DNA of 64,000 nucleotides from Acidobacteriota bacterium (GTDB lineage: Bacteria > Acidobacteriota > Blastocatellia > Pyrinomonadales > Pyrinomonadaceae): the NCBI GenBank assembly GCA_016700175.1, contig CP065003.1, positions 2,242,001 to 2,306,000 of the forward strand, given 5' to 3'. Positions 16,182-25,194 of this stretch are shown one piece after another. Under the pieces are notes generated by a model. That model saw nothing but the letters and a program-made list of their open reading frames with translations, was not told the DNA's origin and did not search any database. Each line of letters opens with the position of its first letter. Position 1 is the stretch's first letter. Position numbers and translations under genes: made by a program.

Positions 16182-17903
16182 CTATTGTTGCTCTTCCAGT
16201 TCTTTAACCAGATCCGAAATGAAGTTCGCAGCATTGGAATTAAGAGGATTGAGTTCCAACGATCTCCGATAATATTCAAGCGCCTCTTTCTTTTTTCCGT
16301 TGGCCAGATAGGCTTCTGCGAGACTATCCCAGACATTCCATGAATTGGGAAAATGCTTCGCATTAAGTTCAAACGCCTTTATCGAATCTTCAACTCGGTT
16401 CCTTTCGAGCAGCTTGTAGCCGGTCAGATTCATTTCCGATTCGGAGAATGGTCGCCACCAATCGACCTCTTGAAACACGCGCCTGCGTTTTTCATACTCG
16501 GCAAGTGCTGTATCTCCGTTGTCGAAAGACAAGAATAGCTCCCCAATGGACTTGTTCCCGATGGAATTTCGAATGGACTCCAAAGCAACGTCCCGCCCAG
16601 AGAAGTAGGTTGCAGATGAAAAAACAGCCGGAATATGGATCGACTCGTACCTCTGCTTGTCTGCGGAAGAAGAAAGCTGATGGTAAATTGTCGAGACGTT
16701 CAACTGGAGCTTGCTGTTGGGAAGCTCGATGCTTCCGGCATCGCCAAAATGATTGAATGCGGCCCCCATAGGTTCACCGACGAACACGTTGTTCGTGTGT
16801 ACGTCCATCATTCGAGCTAGCATGACGCCCGCACTAAACGTTTTGCGGCCGACGATAGTAAAGATCCTTCCCGATTGATTCAGGTACTGCCGCTTGATGA
16901 TCTCGTGAACAAACGGGAGCAGCATGCTGCCATCGCCCCCGCCATTGTATCGAATATCCAGAATGAATCGTTCGACAGCTAACTCATCGGCTTTCGCAAA
17001 CATGCCCTTATAGAACTCTTCGAAGGACACATCCCCCCAATTCTGAACGAAGTTAAACTGCATATACAGAGTCTTGTCTTCATCCAGTAGCGCGTACCAG
17101 TATGGCAGTCTCTCGCGCAGGTGGAGCGGCAAGTCATTACGGCCAGTTCGGAACTCGCTGGCCGGCAAGCGTTTGAAGGCGGTTATTGTCTCTGTCCCGG
17201 GCGGGGAATACATCTCACCCCATCCGGTCCAACTTTCACTATTGAATACGGTCTTTACGGCTTTGATCGTTTTGTTCATAGCGCGACCGTCTTTTCCTTT
17301 GTAGGTGAGCGTGATTTGATCCTTGTTGTCGCTGACCCCCAGACTGTAGAGGGCGGCTGCATTGGATAAGTAGTGAATGTTCTCTTTTGAATTGAACTCG
17401 TTTTCCTGCCCGCTGATACTGGCACTCCTCAACGCTGCATCGCTTGCACTCAGATTCCCGATCTTCAGTATTTTTGCTCCCAGCAGATCTTCATATTTTG
17501 GGGATACCGCCGTAACAAAGATCCCATCACTGAACCAATAAAAGCGTATTGGGTACCAATAATTGAACCCATTCGGATCCAAAGGCACCAGGCTGGTGTG
17601 TCCGTCTCTCAGGAAAGCAACGATCTCCATCATACGGACAATGATCGTCTCATCAGGAAGATCGGGTATCTCCTGATTCAGGCGATCTACTTTGTGCAGA
17701 AATTCAGCACGGGATGCCACCTTGTACGGGTTCGGATGAACCTTCTCGATCGTTCCGACTATGAAAGCCAGATCCTCTCGCCATTCCTCCGCCGTCATCG
17801 GCGTGCGGCTACCTGATTGCGAAAGGGCAACAGAAGATGCTGACACGCAAATTGACGCTACCGCTAAGGTGGTAAGTAAAAGCGATCGAGTACGACTTCT
17901 CAC
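16182..17903 (-). CDS. Secreted S41-like peptidase with C-terminal TPR
   Basis: About 573 residues from a GTG at 17903. GGGAG lies 7 nt upstream, and the protein begins directly with a signal peptide (SLLLTTLAVASICVSASSVALS). The body has an S41/tail-specific-protease layout: an N-terminal helical part, VAFLRDGHTSL, FILDIRYNGGGDGS, and TIVGRKTFSAGVMLARM with the candidate catalytic Ser in FSAG. Two TPR-like repeats are at the end (NVWDSLAEAYLANGKKKEALEYYRRSLEL). The PDZ domain usual in CtpA proteins is not evident. It stands alone between two repeat regions. Confidence 0.78.
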   Translation of the reverse strand: MRSRTRSLLLTTLAVASICVSASSVALSQSGSRTPMTAEEWREDLAFIVGTIEKVHPNPYKVASRAEFLHKVDRLNQEIPDLPDETIIVRMMEIVAFLRDGHTSLVPLDPNGFNYWYPIRFYWFSDGIFVTAVSPKYEDLLGAKILKIGNLSASDAALRSASISGQENEFNSKENIHYLSNAAALYSLGVSDNKDQITLTYKGKDGRAMNKTIKAVKTVFNSESWTGWGEMYSPPGTETITAFKRLPASEFRTGRNDLPLHLRERLPYWYALLDEDKTLYMQFNFVQNWGDVSFEEFYKGMFAKADELAVERFILDIRYNGGGDGSMLLPFVHEIIKRQYLNQSGRIFTIVGRKTFSAGVMLARMMDVHTNNVFVGEPMGAAFNHFGDAGSIELPNSKLQLNVSTIYHQLSSSADKQRYESIHIPAVFSSATYFSGRDVALESIRNSIGNKSIGELFLSFDNGDTALAEYEKRRRVFQEVDWWRPFSESEMNLTGYKLLERNRVEDSIKAFELNAKHFPNSWNVWDSLAEAYLANGKKKEALEYYRRSLELNPLNSNAANFISDLVKELEEQQ

Positions 17904-17948
17904 AGGGAACTCCCAAATTTGGCTAACAGACGCAACACAAATGCTCAA

Positions 17949-18640
17949 CAGGTGAACTGCGAGGCTCCTGATTTACCCATCTGAACCGCGTTGGGCATTG
18001 CGGGTCTTTTCGCGAAAGTACGCTTCCTTCTCGGTGCCGGCCGGAACCCACGACCGGGTTACGTTACGTGCGGAAGCCTGATCTTAAGCAATAGGAATCG
18101 ACTTCTTCGTTTGCCTCACCCTTTAGCCGGCACTATCGAAAACGGTCTTTTTTCTCTTTCGGATGTCCTTGAGCCTGGTGGGCGAAGGGTGCTCCAAACT
18201 TCGTGTGACTATAAAACGTTATTGGTCATAAGTCAATTTTGGCGTAACTGCGGCGGTCAATTCCGCGAATCGTGAGTTCAGCGCGAAGAATCAGAAATGA
18301 CAGTGCGGAGCAAGTTGATTCCTGAAGAACGAAAATACGGAGCGTGCGATTGCGAATCTCTCACTCTTGATATCTGCGGTTTCAGCAATTCGGTGGGAAG
18401 GGGGAATTAGACCTCCCTTAAGACAGTTCCAAACTAACTGCAACTTTCGGTCAATATGGATAACAACCAGGGAGACCGAGAATAAGGAAAAGCAGATTCA
18501 TCGAGAACCAGATCCTGAAGATCCTGAACGAAGTGAAGAACGAGAGGAAGGTGGTCGAAGTATGTCGCGTAGCGGCGGCGCGATCCTGGCGGAAACGCGA
18601 CCGTCAGGGAGCGTGCCATCGACTATTACGGAAGGGTCAT
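17949..18640. other. Gene-poor region with an insertion sequence relic
   Basis: There is no convincing intact gene. Sequence up to about 18405 carries no recognised feature. After it come a possible IS end (AGACCTCCCTTAAGACAG, 18409-18426) and a broken IS3-type transposase start, which then runs into dispersed repeat DNA (CGGAAACGCGACCGTCAGGG, also present inverted near 30870-30897). Confidence 0.5.
18482..18581 (+). pseudogene. IS3-family OrfA transposase remnant
   Basis: Reading from 18482 gives RKSRFIENQILKILNEVKN followed by ERKVVEVCRVAAA. This matches the N-terminal helix-turn-helix start of IS3-family OrfA proteins (RKSRFTEEQI..ILKE..AG..VAE(L/I)CR). The expected ATG has become ATA, and after about 33 codons the frame passes into unrelated repeat DNA. 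No OrfB is visible. It is a dead fragment truncated by repeat sequence. Confidence 0.7.
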
Positions 18641-18652
18641 GAACATTGAAGA

Positions 18653-18790
18653 GTCGCGCAGCGACGGCCTGCCTGTAGTCGTGGGTAAGCCCGAAGGGCG
18701 CAGCCCACGGTATTCGTCGCATCATTCGCGCATCGCGAAGCGATTGCGTGATCCCGAATCGCCTGGATGCTTCCTGGAACCTGGAACTGT
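18653..18790. repeat. Dispersed module, copy 2
   Basis: It has the same block order as 15749-15897: GTCGCGCAGCGACGGCCTGC, a CGTGGG..CCCACG hairpin, TTCGTCGCATCATTCGCGC, GCGAAGCGATTGCGTGATCC and CCTGGAACCTGGAACTG. It is followed directly by the 67-bp tandem array. Confidence 0.8.
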
Positions 18791-18805
18791 CTGCGGTAGC
18801 TCACG

Positions 18806-19341
18806 CTCGCGCTTCGCGCTCGATGCAGCCCGAAGGGCTGCTCTAAACGGGACGGTGTCGGATGCCCCGGGTCTCGCGCTTCGCGCTCAATGCAGCCCGA
18901 AGGGCTGCTCTAAACGGGACGGAGTAGGGTGCCCCGGGTCTCGCGCTTCGCGCTCAATGCAGCCCGAAGGGCTGCTCTAAACGGGGCGGAGTCGGGTGCC
19001 CCAGGGTTCGCGCTCCGCGCTCAATGCAGCCCGAAGGGCTGCTCTAAACGGGGCGGAGTAGAGAGCGCCGGGTCTCGCGCTCCGCGCTCAATGCAGCCCG
19101 AAGGGCTGCTCTAAACGGGACGGAGTAGGGTGCCCCGGGTCTCGCGCTTCGCGCTCGATGCAGCCCGAAGGGCTGCTCTAAACGGGACGGTGTCGGGCGC
19201 CCCGGGGTTCGCGCTCCGCGCTCGATCCAGCCCGAAGGGCTGCTCTTAACGGGACGGTGTCGGGTGCCCCGGGGTTCGCGCTTCGCGCTCGATGCAGTGC
19301 AAAACGCTACTCTAAACGGGGCGGTATCTGGCGTGGCTCTC
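18806..19341. repeat. Eight-copy 67-bp tandem repeat array
   Basis: The block CAGCCCGAAGGGCTGCTC recurs at 18826, 18893, 18960, 19027, 19094, 19161, 19228 and 19295, always 67 bp apart. Each unit has a perfect 7-bp hairpin (GCAGCCC GAA GGGCTGC), a GCGCTTCGCGC palindrome and a variable GGGACGGTGTCGGGTGCCCC segment. The last unit is degenerate. Two more units with the same 67-bp spacing are at 30914-31025. There are no unique spacers, so this is not CRISPR. Confidence 0.9.
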
Positions 19342-19367
19342 GGGAGCGGTCAAGCCCGGCCGTACAT

Positions 19368-20510
19368 TTACTGGGAGATCTCGGCCGCCATTTCGACCAG
19401 CACGCGCCCGAGAGGCTTGCCTATCTCCTGGGGCACGCTCGAGTTCACCTGCACCGCGAGCGACATCTTCTTGTCCGGGAAATACATAACGTCCGTCATG
19501 TACCCGGGGAAGAAACCGCTGTGGCCCCAGGTCAGGCCCTGCGAGGTCGGGCGGATGATCACTCCAAGCCCGTACTCCGCGTTCGGCCCGAGCATAGGCG
19601 CTTTCGTGCCCTTCAGCATCTCGTCGAGCATCTCCTGTTTGAACGCCTTCGCCTCGTACATCGCCTTCGCCCACTTGGCCAGATCGCCGCTGGTCGAAGC
19701 CATTCCTCCGCCGCACCATTCGAATTGCGGATTGATCACGAATTTTCCGTCCTTGATCATCTCGTCAAACCCGCCGAACGGATTCCCCGCGCCGGCATAG
19801 CCCTGGATCAGGCCCTTGATAACCGGACCGTCCTGAGGTTTCGTCCTCTTCAGCTTCAAAGGCTTCAGCACGTTGTTCACCGCCAGGTCGTAGTATTTCC
19901 TGCCCGAAACCTTCTCGATGATCATCCCCAAAACGATGAAGTTCGTGTCCGAATAGTCCCAGCCCTTCCCGGCCTCGAACGGCGCCTTCGAATCGAATAG
20001 ATAAGATATTAGTTCGACCGGCTCTCGGTATTTCTGAGGCTCCGCCGTGAGGTCCTTCAGGAAGTTCGGGTTGAATTCGTAACGCACAAGCCCGCTTGTG
20101 TGGCTCATCAGCTGGCGGACGGTAATGTCCTTCGAGTTCGGAAGGCGCCGGAACCATTCTTCCTTCCCGAAATACTTGCTGATCTTGTCGTCGAGCCCGA
20201 TCTTGCCCACGCCGACAAGCTGCAGAGCGACCGCCGCGACGTAGGTCTTGCCGACGCTGCCCGCGAGCATGATGTCGTCGGGCTTCATAGGCGTTTTCGC
20301 CGTGCGGTCCGAGTACCCGGTCGCAAGCGAGAAGCACTTCCCATCCTCCATACACACGCCGAGCGTCGCCCCTGAGAACTTCGCAGACTTGTTCCATTCG
20401 TCGAGCTTCTGCTGCAGTCTTTCCTTAAGATTCGCCTCCTTGTTTCCCGCTTTCGGTCCCTGCGAGAACACCGGCGCGGCAACCGCGACCAGGAGCGCTA
20501 TCGCGATCAT
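19368..20510 (-). CDS. Secreted serine hydrolase, class C beta-lactamase family
   Basis: A 380-residue protein with a signal peptide (MIAIALLVAVAAPVFSQ) and a serine beta-lactamase-like domain. It has the S-x-x-K motif SVGK within MLAGSVGKTYVAAVALQLV, a Tyr motif in DYSDTNFIVLG, and HSGFFPGYMTDV near the end in place of the KTG box (WGHSGFFPG). Such proteins are esterases, peptidases or penicillin-binding homologues; the substrate is unknown. The ATG at 20510 is preferred over a TTG 24 nt upstream, since the extra residues come from a simple repeat. It follows the DUF362 gene by about 20 bp. Confidence 0.85.
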   Translation of the reverse strand: MIAIALLVAVAAPVFSQGPKAGNKEANLKERLQQKLDEWNKSAKFSGATLGVCMEDGKCFSLATGYSDRTAKTPMKPDDIMLAGSVGKTYVAAVALQLVGVGKIGLDDKISKYFGKEEWFRRLPNSKDITVRQLMSHTSGLVRYEFNPNFLKDLTAEPQKYREPVELISYLFDSKAPFEAGKGWDYSDTNFIVLGMIIEKVSGRKYYDLAVNNVLKPLKLKRTKPQDGPVIKGLIQGYAGAGNPFGGFDEMIKDGKFVINPQFEWCGGGMASTSGDLAKWAKAMYEAKAFKQEMLDEMLKGTKAPMLGPNAEYGLGVIIRPTSQGLTWGHSGFFPGYMTDVMYFPDKKMSLAVQVNSSVPQEIGKPLGRVLVEMAAEISQ

Positions 20511-20530
20511 CAATTTCCAATTATCAACTC

Positions 20531-21583
20531 TCAATTATTAGTTCCCTCCTTCAATGAAAACTGTTTTGCGATCTCGTCCGCGTAAACGCGGCTGTCTTTG
20601 CCGTCCGTGAGGATCTCTATCTGCTCCGGCCCTGTGACGCCGAGCCCCAGCTTCGCCGCCTGCGCGATCTGCTCCTGCTCGAAAATGCTCCCGCGCGACA
20701 CGTTTGGGGTCGTCCCGAAATGCCTCAGGACGGCGACGCCGACGGCGTCGATCGCGATGCGGTCCGTTCCCGCGATGATCACGTTCGAAGCCACTTTCGT
20801 CCCCTTGTCGGGTCCGCCGTCCGTGAACGCCTCGACGCCGTCGAGCACGACGAGCGTCGCCTTGTACGAAGCGTTGATCTCGGCGATCATCCGCCTCTGG
20901 TTCGGCGAAGAGTGAAGCTCGCTCATAAAGTTGTAGCTGTTTCCCGGAACTTTTTTTGCCGCTAATCCGACGGAGTTCTTCAAGGAAAGCGTGAAGTGGC
21001 CCCCGAAACGGTGGGTCTTCAGACAGCAGGTCTGGACTATCGCGTCCGCGGCGAGCACCTGATTCGGCACCGCGAAGCCGTTTTTCCAGAGGCTGTTCTC
21101 GAATTGGAAGAGCTTCCAGTCCTCCTCTCTAAGATCGTCGAACACAAGCGTCGAGGCGCTTTGGTCCCTCGCGACCGCCGGGATGTCCTTCGATCTCATC
21201 ACGGCCAGGGTATCGCCCATTCCAGACCGGTCGCCGATCGTCATCTGTTTCGAACCGAGCCTTCTTAACTCGCCTGTCAGCGCGAGCAGCGTGTCGTTGT
21301 GAGTCGATCCCGGGAACTCGTCGGCGCTGTTGAAGTTCGGCTTCACGAAGACGCTCCTGCCTTTGAACTCGTCCTTGAAGCCGAGCAGTTCGATCGCGCG
21401 TTTCACGCCTTCGGCGCGGTCCGTCGTCTTCACGAACGCCACTTTCGCAGTCTTCGAGCCGGTCCTTACCGGGACCTCGACCGCTGTCTGAGAGCCATTC
21501 CTTCCACAGCCGAACGCCGACGGTGAAAGCAGGAACAATCCTCCTGCCGCGCCAACATCCCTAAGCCAATCACGCCTGTCCAT
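20531..21583 (-). CDS. DUF362 domain protein with a Tat-like signal
   Basis: A 350-residue protein with an N-terminal RR-containing export signal (MDRRDWLRDVGAAGGLFLL) and a possible Cys anchor after the hydrophobic part. A DUF362 domain follows (VFVKPNFNSADEFPGSTHNDTLLAL, TIGDRSG, LKTHRFGGHFTLSLKNSVGL). DUF362 proteins are of uncertain function, some acting with iron-sulphur proteins. A strong GAGGAG precedes the ATG. The last Asn codons and the TGA stop come from a simple repeat (AATTGAGAGTTGATAATTGG). It sits between an amidohydrolase and a serine hydrolase on the same strand. Confidence 0.85.
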   Translation of the reverse strand: MDRRDWLRDVGAAGGLFLLSPSAFGCGRNGSQTAVEVPVRTGSKTAKVAFVKTTDRAEGVKRAIELLGFKDEFKGRSVFVKPNFNSADEFPGSTHNDTLLALTGELRRLGSKQMTIGDRSGMGDTLAVMRSKDIPAVARDQSASTLVFDDLREEDWKLFQFENSLWKNGFAVPNQVLAADAIVQTCCLKTHRFGGHFTLSLKNSVGLAAKKVPGNSYNFMSELHSSPNQRRMIAEINASYKATLVVLDGVEAFTDGGPDKGTKVASNVIIAGTDRIAIDAVGVAVLRHFGTTPNVSRGSIFEQEQIAQAAKLGLGVTGPEQIEILTDGKDSRVYADEIAKQFSLKEGTNN

Positions 21584-21622
21584 AGTTTTCTCCTCTGCTT
21601 GAAGCCAGTTCCGAACGCGATT

Positions 21623-23866
21623 TCACCATTCTATCGTACGCAACGCGGAGTCGAGCCCCATCGAGTAGAACCGCTCGAAGTCGCGGACAAAGTACATCGT
21701 CTTTCCGTCGGGAGAAACGAACGGGAACACGTCGAACCCGCCTATGTTGATCGTCGGGCCGAAGGGCTTCGCCTCGGACCATTTCCCGTCGACTTTTCTG
21801 CTGACGTAAATGTCGGAAGCTCCGCGGCCGGTAAGCGGATCGCGCGCGCCTGCGTCGATGAAGATCAGGTCTTTCGTCGGCCCCGGCGAGCCCCCGGACG
21901 AGTCCAGTCCGGGCGTGCTCTTGATTATCTGCTCCACTTCCGCGAACGGCTGCGGTGGGTCGAAGCCTTCGCCGTTCCATTTTGCATGCAGCGTCACCGT
22001 GTTGCGCCAGTCCGGAGTGGTCCTTCGGAAGAAGAGGTCGCCGTCCCAGCCGATCTCGACCCACGAGTGGTAATCGCCGAGTTTGCTGACCGAGGCGAGA
22101 AATTTCGGTTCGCCCCACTTGTCTCCCTTTCTCTCGGTCATCCACAAATGCGAGTTCGGTTTATCCGATGTGTCGCCCGGAGCGGGCCTGTACGACGCAA
22201 AGACCATTCGTTTCCCGTCTTTCGAGATCGCCGGATAGAGATCCGAGAAATCGCCGCCAAGATCGACCATCTCCGCCGGGCCCCACTTCCCTTCCTTTCT
22301 CGTTGTCCGGAAGATCCTGTACTGCTCGCCTTGCGGCGCGGTGCGCTTGAAGAAGTAGAGCGTTTCGCCGTCGGGGGTGAACGAGCCCCGATAGACGCCA
22401 CCCTGAAGCGATGGATCGTCGTCGAGAAGCTTTGGCCTCGGATCGAACGCGGCTCGGAACCGCGGACGGATCTCCTCAAGCGTCGCCACTATCGTCTCCT
22501 TTGAAATCCACTGGCCGCGGACCATCACTCCGGCGATCTTCCTTGTGTTCGAAATGTCTCTCAAAGGATCGGCGTCCAGCAGAACAAGGTCCGCCCGCTT
22601 GCCCGGCTCGATCGTTCCGGCAACATCTAGCTCTCCCAGGAATTCCGCCGGATGCCTAGTCGCCGACTCCAGCACTGCATAGTTCGAAAGGCCCGCTTCG
22701 CAGAGGCTCTCCAGTTCGCGGTGAAGAGTGTACCCGTACAAAAGGAACCACTCCGGAGCATCGGACCCCGCCATCACCTTCCCGCCGGCGTCGTGAATCG
22801 CCTTTACGAGTCTGTTGCGGTACTCGACGTACTTCTTCCTACGCGCTTCCGCCGGCGGGTTTTTCCAGAATTGCGCCCTCGGGCCGCTCATCTCTTCGCG
22901 GATCCTGTCCGGGATAAATGCGTGGTCGGGACTCGCCTGGATCTCTTCGTCCGTCTGCCCGGTTCCGAACGCCTTTTTCAGAAACGTAAGAGTCGGGACG
23001 GTGAAGGGGCTCTTCTCAGCGGTCAATCTCGCGAGTTCGGGGATCTTTTTCTCGTCAAGGACGTCCAGGCTTTCCCACGCTTCGGGCCTCCAAACGAAGA
23101 CGCCTGATGTCGAACCGGCCAGGCCCGAGCCTTCGGGGATCATAGCTTCAAAATATCCGTCGAGATGTTCGACCTGCTGGCCCGCTTCGAGCGCGGCTTC
23201 GAGCCCGACCTGGCGGTCGACGTGCCCGATCACGCGTAAGTTCTGCTTCTTCGCCTCGTCGATGACCGCATCGTACACCTCGCGGGTGATGAAGAACGTA
23301 AGCTTGATGAAGTCGTACCCGTCCGACTTGGCCCTTCGGACCGCCTCGCGAGCTTCGGCCGCGTTCGTCGCCACGTAGCCGTTGAAGATCTCGCCGAAAC
23401 TTCGTCCGGAGATCTGGGGGCTGGCCGCATAGATTGTCGGGCCGAAGAGACGTCCCGCATTGATGCGGTCGCGAAGTCCTATGTGCTCCGGGGTCCCGAT
23501 CATCAGCCTGACGGTCGTCACTCCGTTTGCCAGCATCACGCGCAGCTCGTCGCGGGCCAGCTCTTCCGGGAATTCATAGTCCGAGAACAGATGCGCGTGC
23601 ATATCGGCGAGTCCGGGGATCAGGAACTTGCCCCGGCCGTCGATCACGGTCGCGCCTTCCGGAATTTCCTTGTCCGCCGAAACTGATTCGATCTTCCCGT
23701 CCCGTACGACCACCGTCGCGTTCGGTATCGTCCGCTCGCGGTCCATCGGTATCACTGTTACGTTCGTGATCGCGACCGGAGGGCGGCGGACCTGCGCGGA
23801 AGCCGCCAAGAAAAGTAGCAGAAGGAGGGCCGAGGCGGCCCCTGTCTTTTTTTGTAGTTTTATCAC
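21623..23866 (-). CDS. Secreted amidohydrolase fused to a PD40-like propeller
   Basis: A 747-residue exported protein. Signal peptide (about 10-25), then an amidohydrolase domain (about 30-450) with metal ligands in LADMHAHLFSD, FIKLTFF, RVIGHVDRQ, EHLDGYFE and AGSDAPEWF, ending AGTIEPGKRADLVLLDADPL. After about residue 470 comes a WD40/PD40-like beta-propeller segment (FTPDGETLYFFKR, YPAISKDGKRMVFAS, FPFVSPDGKTMYFVRD). It starts with GTG three bases after the cytochrome gene's stop, so the two are coupled. Substrate unknown; imidazolonepropionase- or prolidase-like members act on peptides. Confidence 0.87.
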   Translation of the reverse strand: MIKLQKKTGAASALLLLLFLAASAQVRRPPVAITNVTVIPMDRERTIPNATVVVRDGKIESVSADKEIPEGATVIDGRGKFLIPGLADMHAHLFSDYEFPEELARDELRVMLANGVTTVRLMIGTPEHIGLRDRINAGRLFGPTIYAASPQISGRSFGEIFNGYVATNAAEAREAVRRAKSDGYDFIKLTFFITREVYDAVIDEAKKQNLRVIGHVDRQVGLEAALEAGQQVEHLDGYFEAMIPEGSGLAGSTSGVFVWRPEAWESLDVLDEKKIPELARLTAEKSPFTVPTLTFLKKAFGTGQTDEEIQASPDHAFIPDRIREEMSGPRAQFWKNPPAEARRKKYVEYRNRLVKAIHDAGGKVMAGSDAPEWFLLYGYTLHRELESLCEAGLSNYAVLESATRHPAEFLGELDVAGTIEPGKRADLVLLDADPLRDISNTRKIAGVMVRGQWISKETIVATLEEIRPRFRAAFDPRPKLLDDDPSLQGGVYRGSFTPDGETLYFFKRTAPQGEQYRIFRTTRKEGKWGPAEMVDLGGDFSDLYPAISKDGKRMVFASYRPAPGDTSDKPNSHLWMTERKGDKWGEPKFLASVSKLGDYHSWVEIGWDGDLFFRRTTPDWRNTVTLHAKWNGEGFDPPQPFAEVEQIIKSTPGLDSSGGSPGPTKDLIFIDAGARDPLTGRGASDIYVSRKVDGKWSEAKPFGPTINIGGFDVFPFVSPDGKTMYFVRDFERFYSMGLDSALRTIEW

Positions 23867-23869
23867 TGG

Positions 23870-24382
23870 TCAATTCCCCGGAAGATTCGTCGCAGGCTTG
23901 ACCTGGCCCCTGTGACAAGTCGTGCAGTTCACGATCGCCTGTCTGCCCCCAAGGCTTTGCATACCTTTCAGAAGCTCGTTGTTGATCCTGCCCGCCATTA
24001 CGTGCATGTCGCGGGCGATTTGCTTCTGCGGCCTGGAATCGGACGACCATTCATCAGGCGTGTGGCAATGCGTGCAGTCGACACCCAGCGACCGGCTGTA
24101 GCCGAACTGCATCACCGCGAGAAGCCGCCCGGCCGGCATCTCGGCAAGATTCTTCACGTTCTTGAAAACCTTGCCGGCGGGTTCGTTCTCGCGGCCCTTG
24201 ATGGATTCGCGCAGATTCGCGACCGCTGCGGCCTGATCGAAGGTTTCCGGCGTAGGTGTCGGAACCGCAAGACCGCCGCCCGGCGCTGCAAAGGATCGGG
24301 CAGTCGCGTACAAGAAAACCGACCCGGCAAATGACAGAAGGAGCGCGGCAGCCGTGAGCTTCGCGCGAAAGGAATTCGCCAT
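23870..24382 (-). CDS. Dihaem c-type cytochrome, reaction-centre subunit-like
   Basis: A 170-residue protein with an N-terminal membrane segment or signal (AALLLSFAGSVFLYATARS) and two haem-binding motifs, CTHCH and CTTCHRGQ. Between them is DEWSSDSRPQKQIARDMHVMAGRINNELL, the pattern of short acidobacterial proteins related to the photosynthetic reaction centre cytochrome subunit family. It probably carries electrons in the periplasm; no partner oxidoreductase is adjacent. It is co-transcribed with the amidohydrolase downstream. Confidence 0.88.
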   Translation of the reverse strand: MANSFRAKLTAAALLLSFAGSVFLYATARSFAAPGGGLAVPTPTPETFDQAAAVANLRESIKGRENEPAGKVFKNVKNLAEMPAGRLLAVMQFGYSRSLGVDCTHCHTPDEWSSDSRPQKQIARDMHVMAGRINNELLKGMQSLGGRQAIVNCTTCHRGQVKPATNLPGN

Positions 24383-24608
24383 AGCGTGTACCTCGTTCTC
24401 GGATTTTTGCAGGTTCAGATGGTCATTTTGTACAGGTGATGCGCGTTATACGGCAGAAACGCGCGTGAAGTTTTGCGGCGATCCTTATACCGTCCGCAAA
24501 TCCGGCCGACAGTGCCGTCATCGGCCCATTGTTCGTAAACCGGAACAGCCGACCAGCGAAAACAAGCAGGCCGGGAACCGAACGCTATTTTAGATTGAGG
24601 ATACACCG

Positions 24609-25145
24609 ATGATATCGATGAGACAGCCCTCGCTCGTGCTTCACTCCTGCGACGTGCCCGGGCACAAATACGAAATGTGGAAATCGTGGCTGATGCCGAA
24701 AGGCGCATCCGCCAGCGACGTTGTCTACTGGATCGAGTACGCCGCCAAACGCAGCCCCGAACTATACCTGATGAACGTGATCATCAATTGTCACGGCTCG
24801 CCCGGATTCCTCCACGTCGGAGGGGACGGCTGCGGGTTCGGCACCGGCTCTGTCAGCCTTTTCAAGCCGTTGAGAAGCTATGACATCGGCACCATCTGGG
24901 TGATCGCGTGCGAGGTCGCGGGAGCGAAAAACAAGGGTGATAATTCTGGCAAGCTGTTCTGCTCGGAGCTTGCCAAGAACGCGGGATGCCGCGTCATCGC
25001 GGGCGAAAAGACCCAGCGCGTGGATTTCTTCTACGAGTATTTCAGAAGCCCGTACGGAACGATCGACGATTACGAAGGCTCGACCTACGAGTTCAGTCCC
25101 GCCGGCGGCTGGAAGCTCTGGAAGGGGAATTCGGATAAGGATTGA
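24609..25145 (+). CDS. Small caspase-fold-like protein with a His/Cys dyad
   Basis: A 178-residue protein without a signal peptide. It has strand-H-G (MNVIINCHGSPGFLHVGG, His62) and strand-A-C (GTIWVIACEVAG, Cys101), followed by a helix FCSELAKNAGCRVIAG. This order matches clan CD cysteine peptidases and DUF4347/CHAT-type domains. There is no other domain and no substrate gene nearby; it is flanked by repeats and faces away from the cytochrome gene. Enzymatic activity is inference from the two motifs. It could be a housekeeping or defence peptidase. Confidence 0.5.
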   Translation: MISMRQPSLVLHSCDVPGHKYEMWKSWLMPKGASASDVVYWIEYAAKRSPELYLMNVIINCHGSPGFLHVGGDGCGFGTGSVSLFKPLRSYDIGTIWVIACEVAGAKNKGDNSGKLFCSELAKNAGCRVIAGEKTQRVDFFYEYFRSPYGTIDDYEGSTYEFSPAGGWKLWKGNSDKD

Positions 25146-25194
25146 GAATAAGTGACCGGGTTCTTTCGCCTGGATCCTGGAAAGTGGTTTGAAT

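Noticed and set aside
17991..18275. 94-codon plus-strand open frame
   Set aside because: No start context, no recognisable family and a position in a repeat-rich gene-free region; probably chance.
18806..19341. Possible CRISPR array
   Set aside because: The 67-bp units are full tandem repeats with no unique spacers and no cas genes nearby.
19257..20000. Open frame opposite the serine hydrolase gene
   Set aside because: It partly overlaps tandem repeats and mirrors the real gene; translation is basic and low in motifs.
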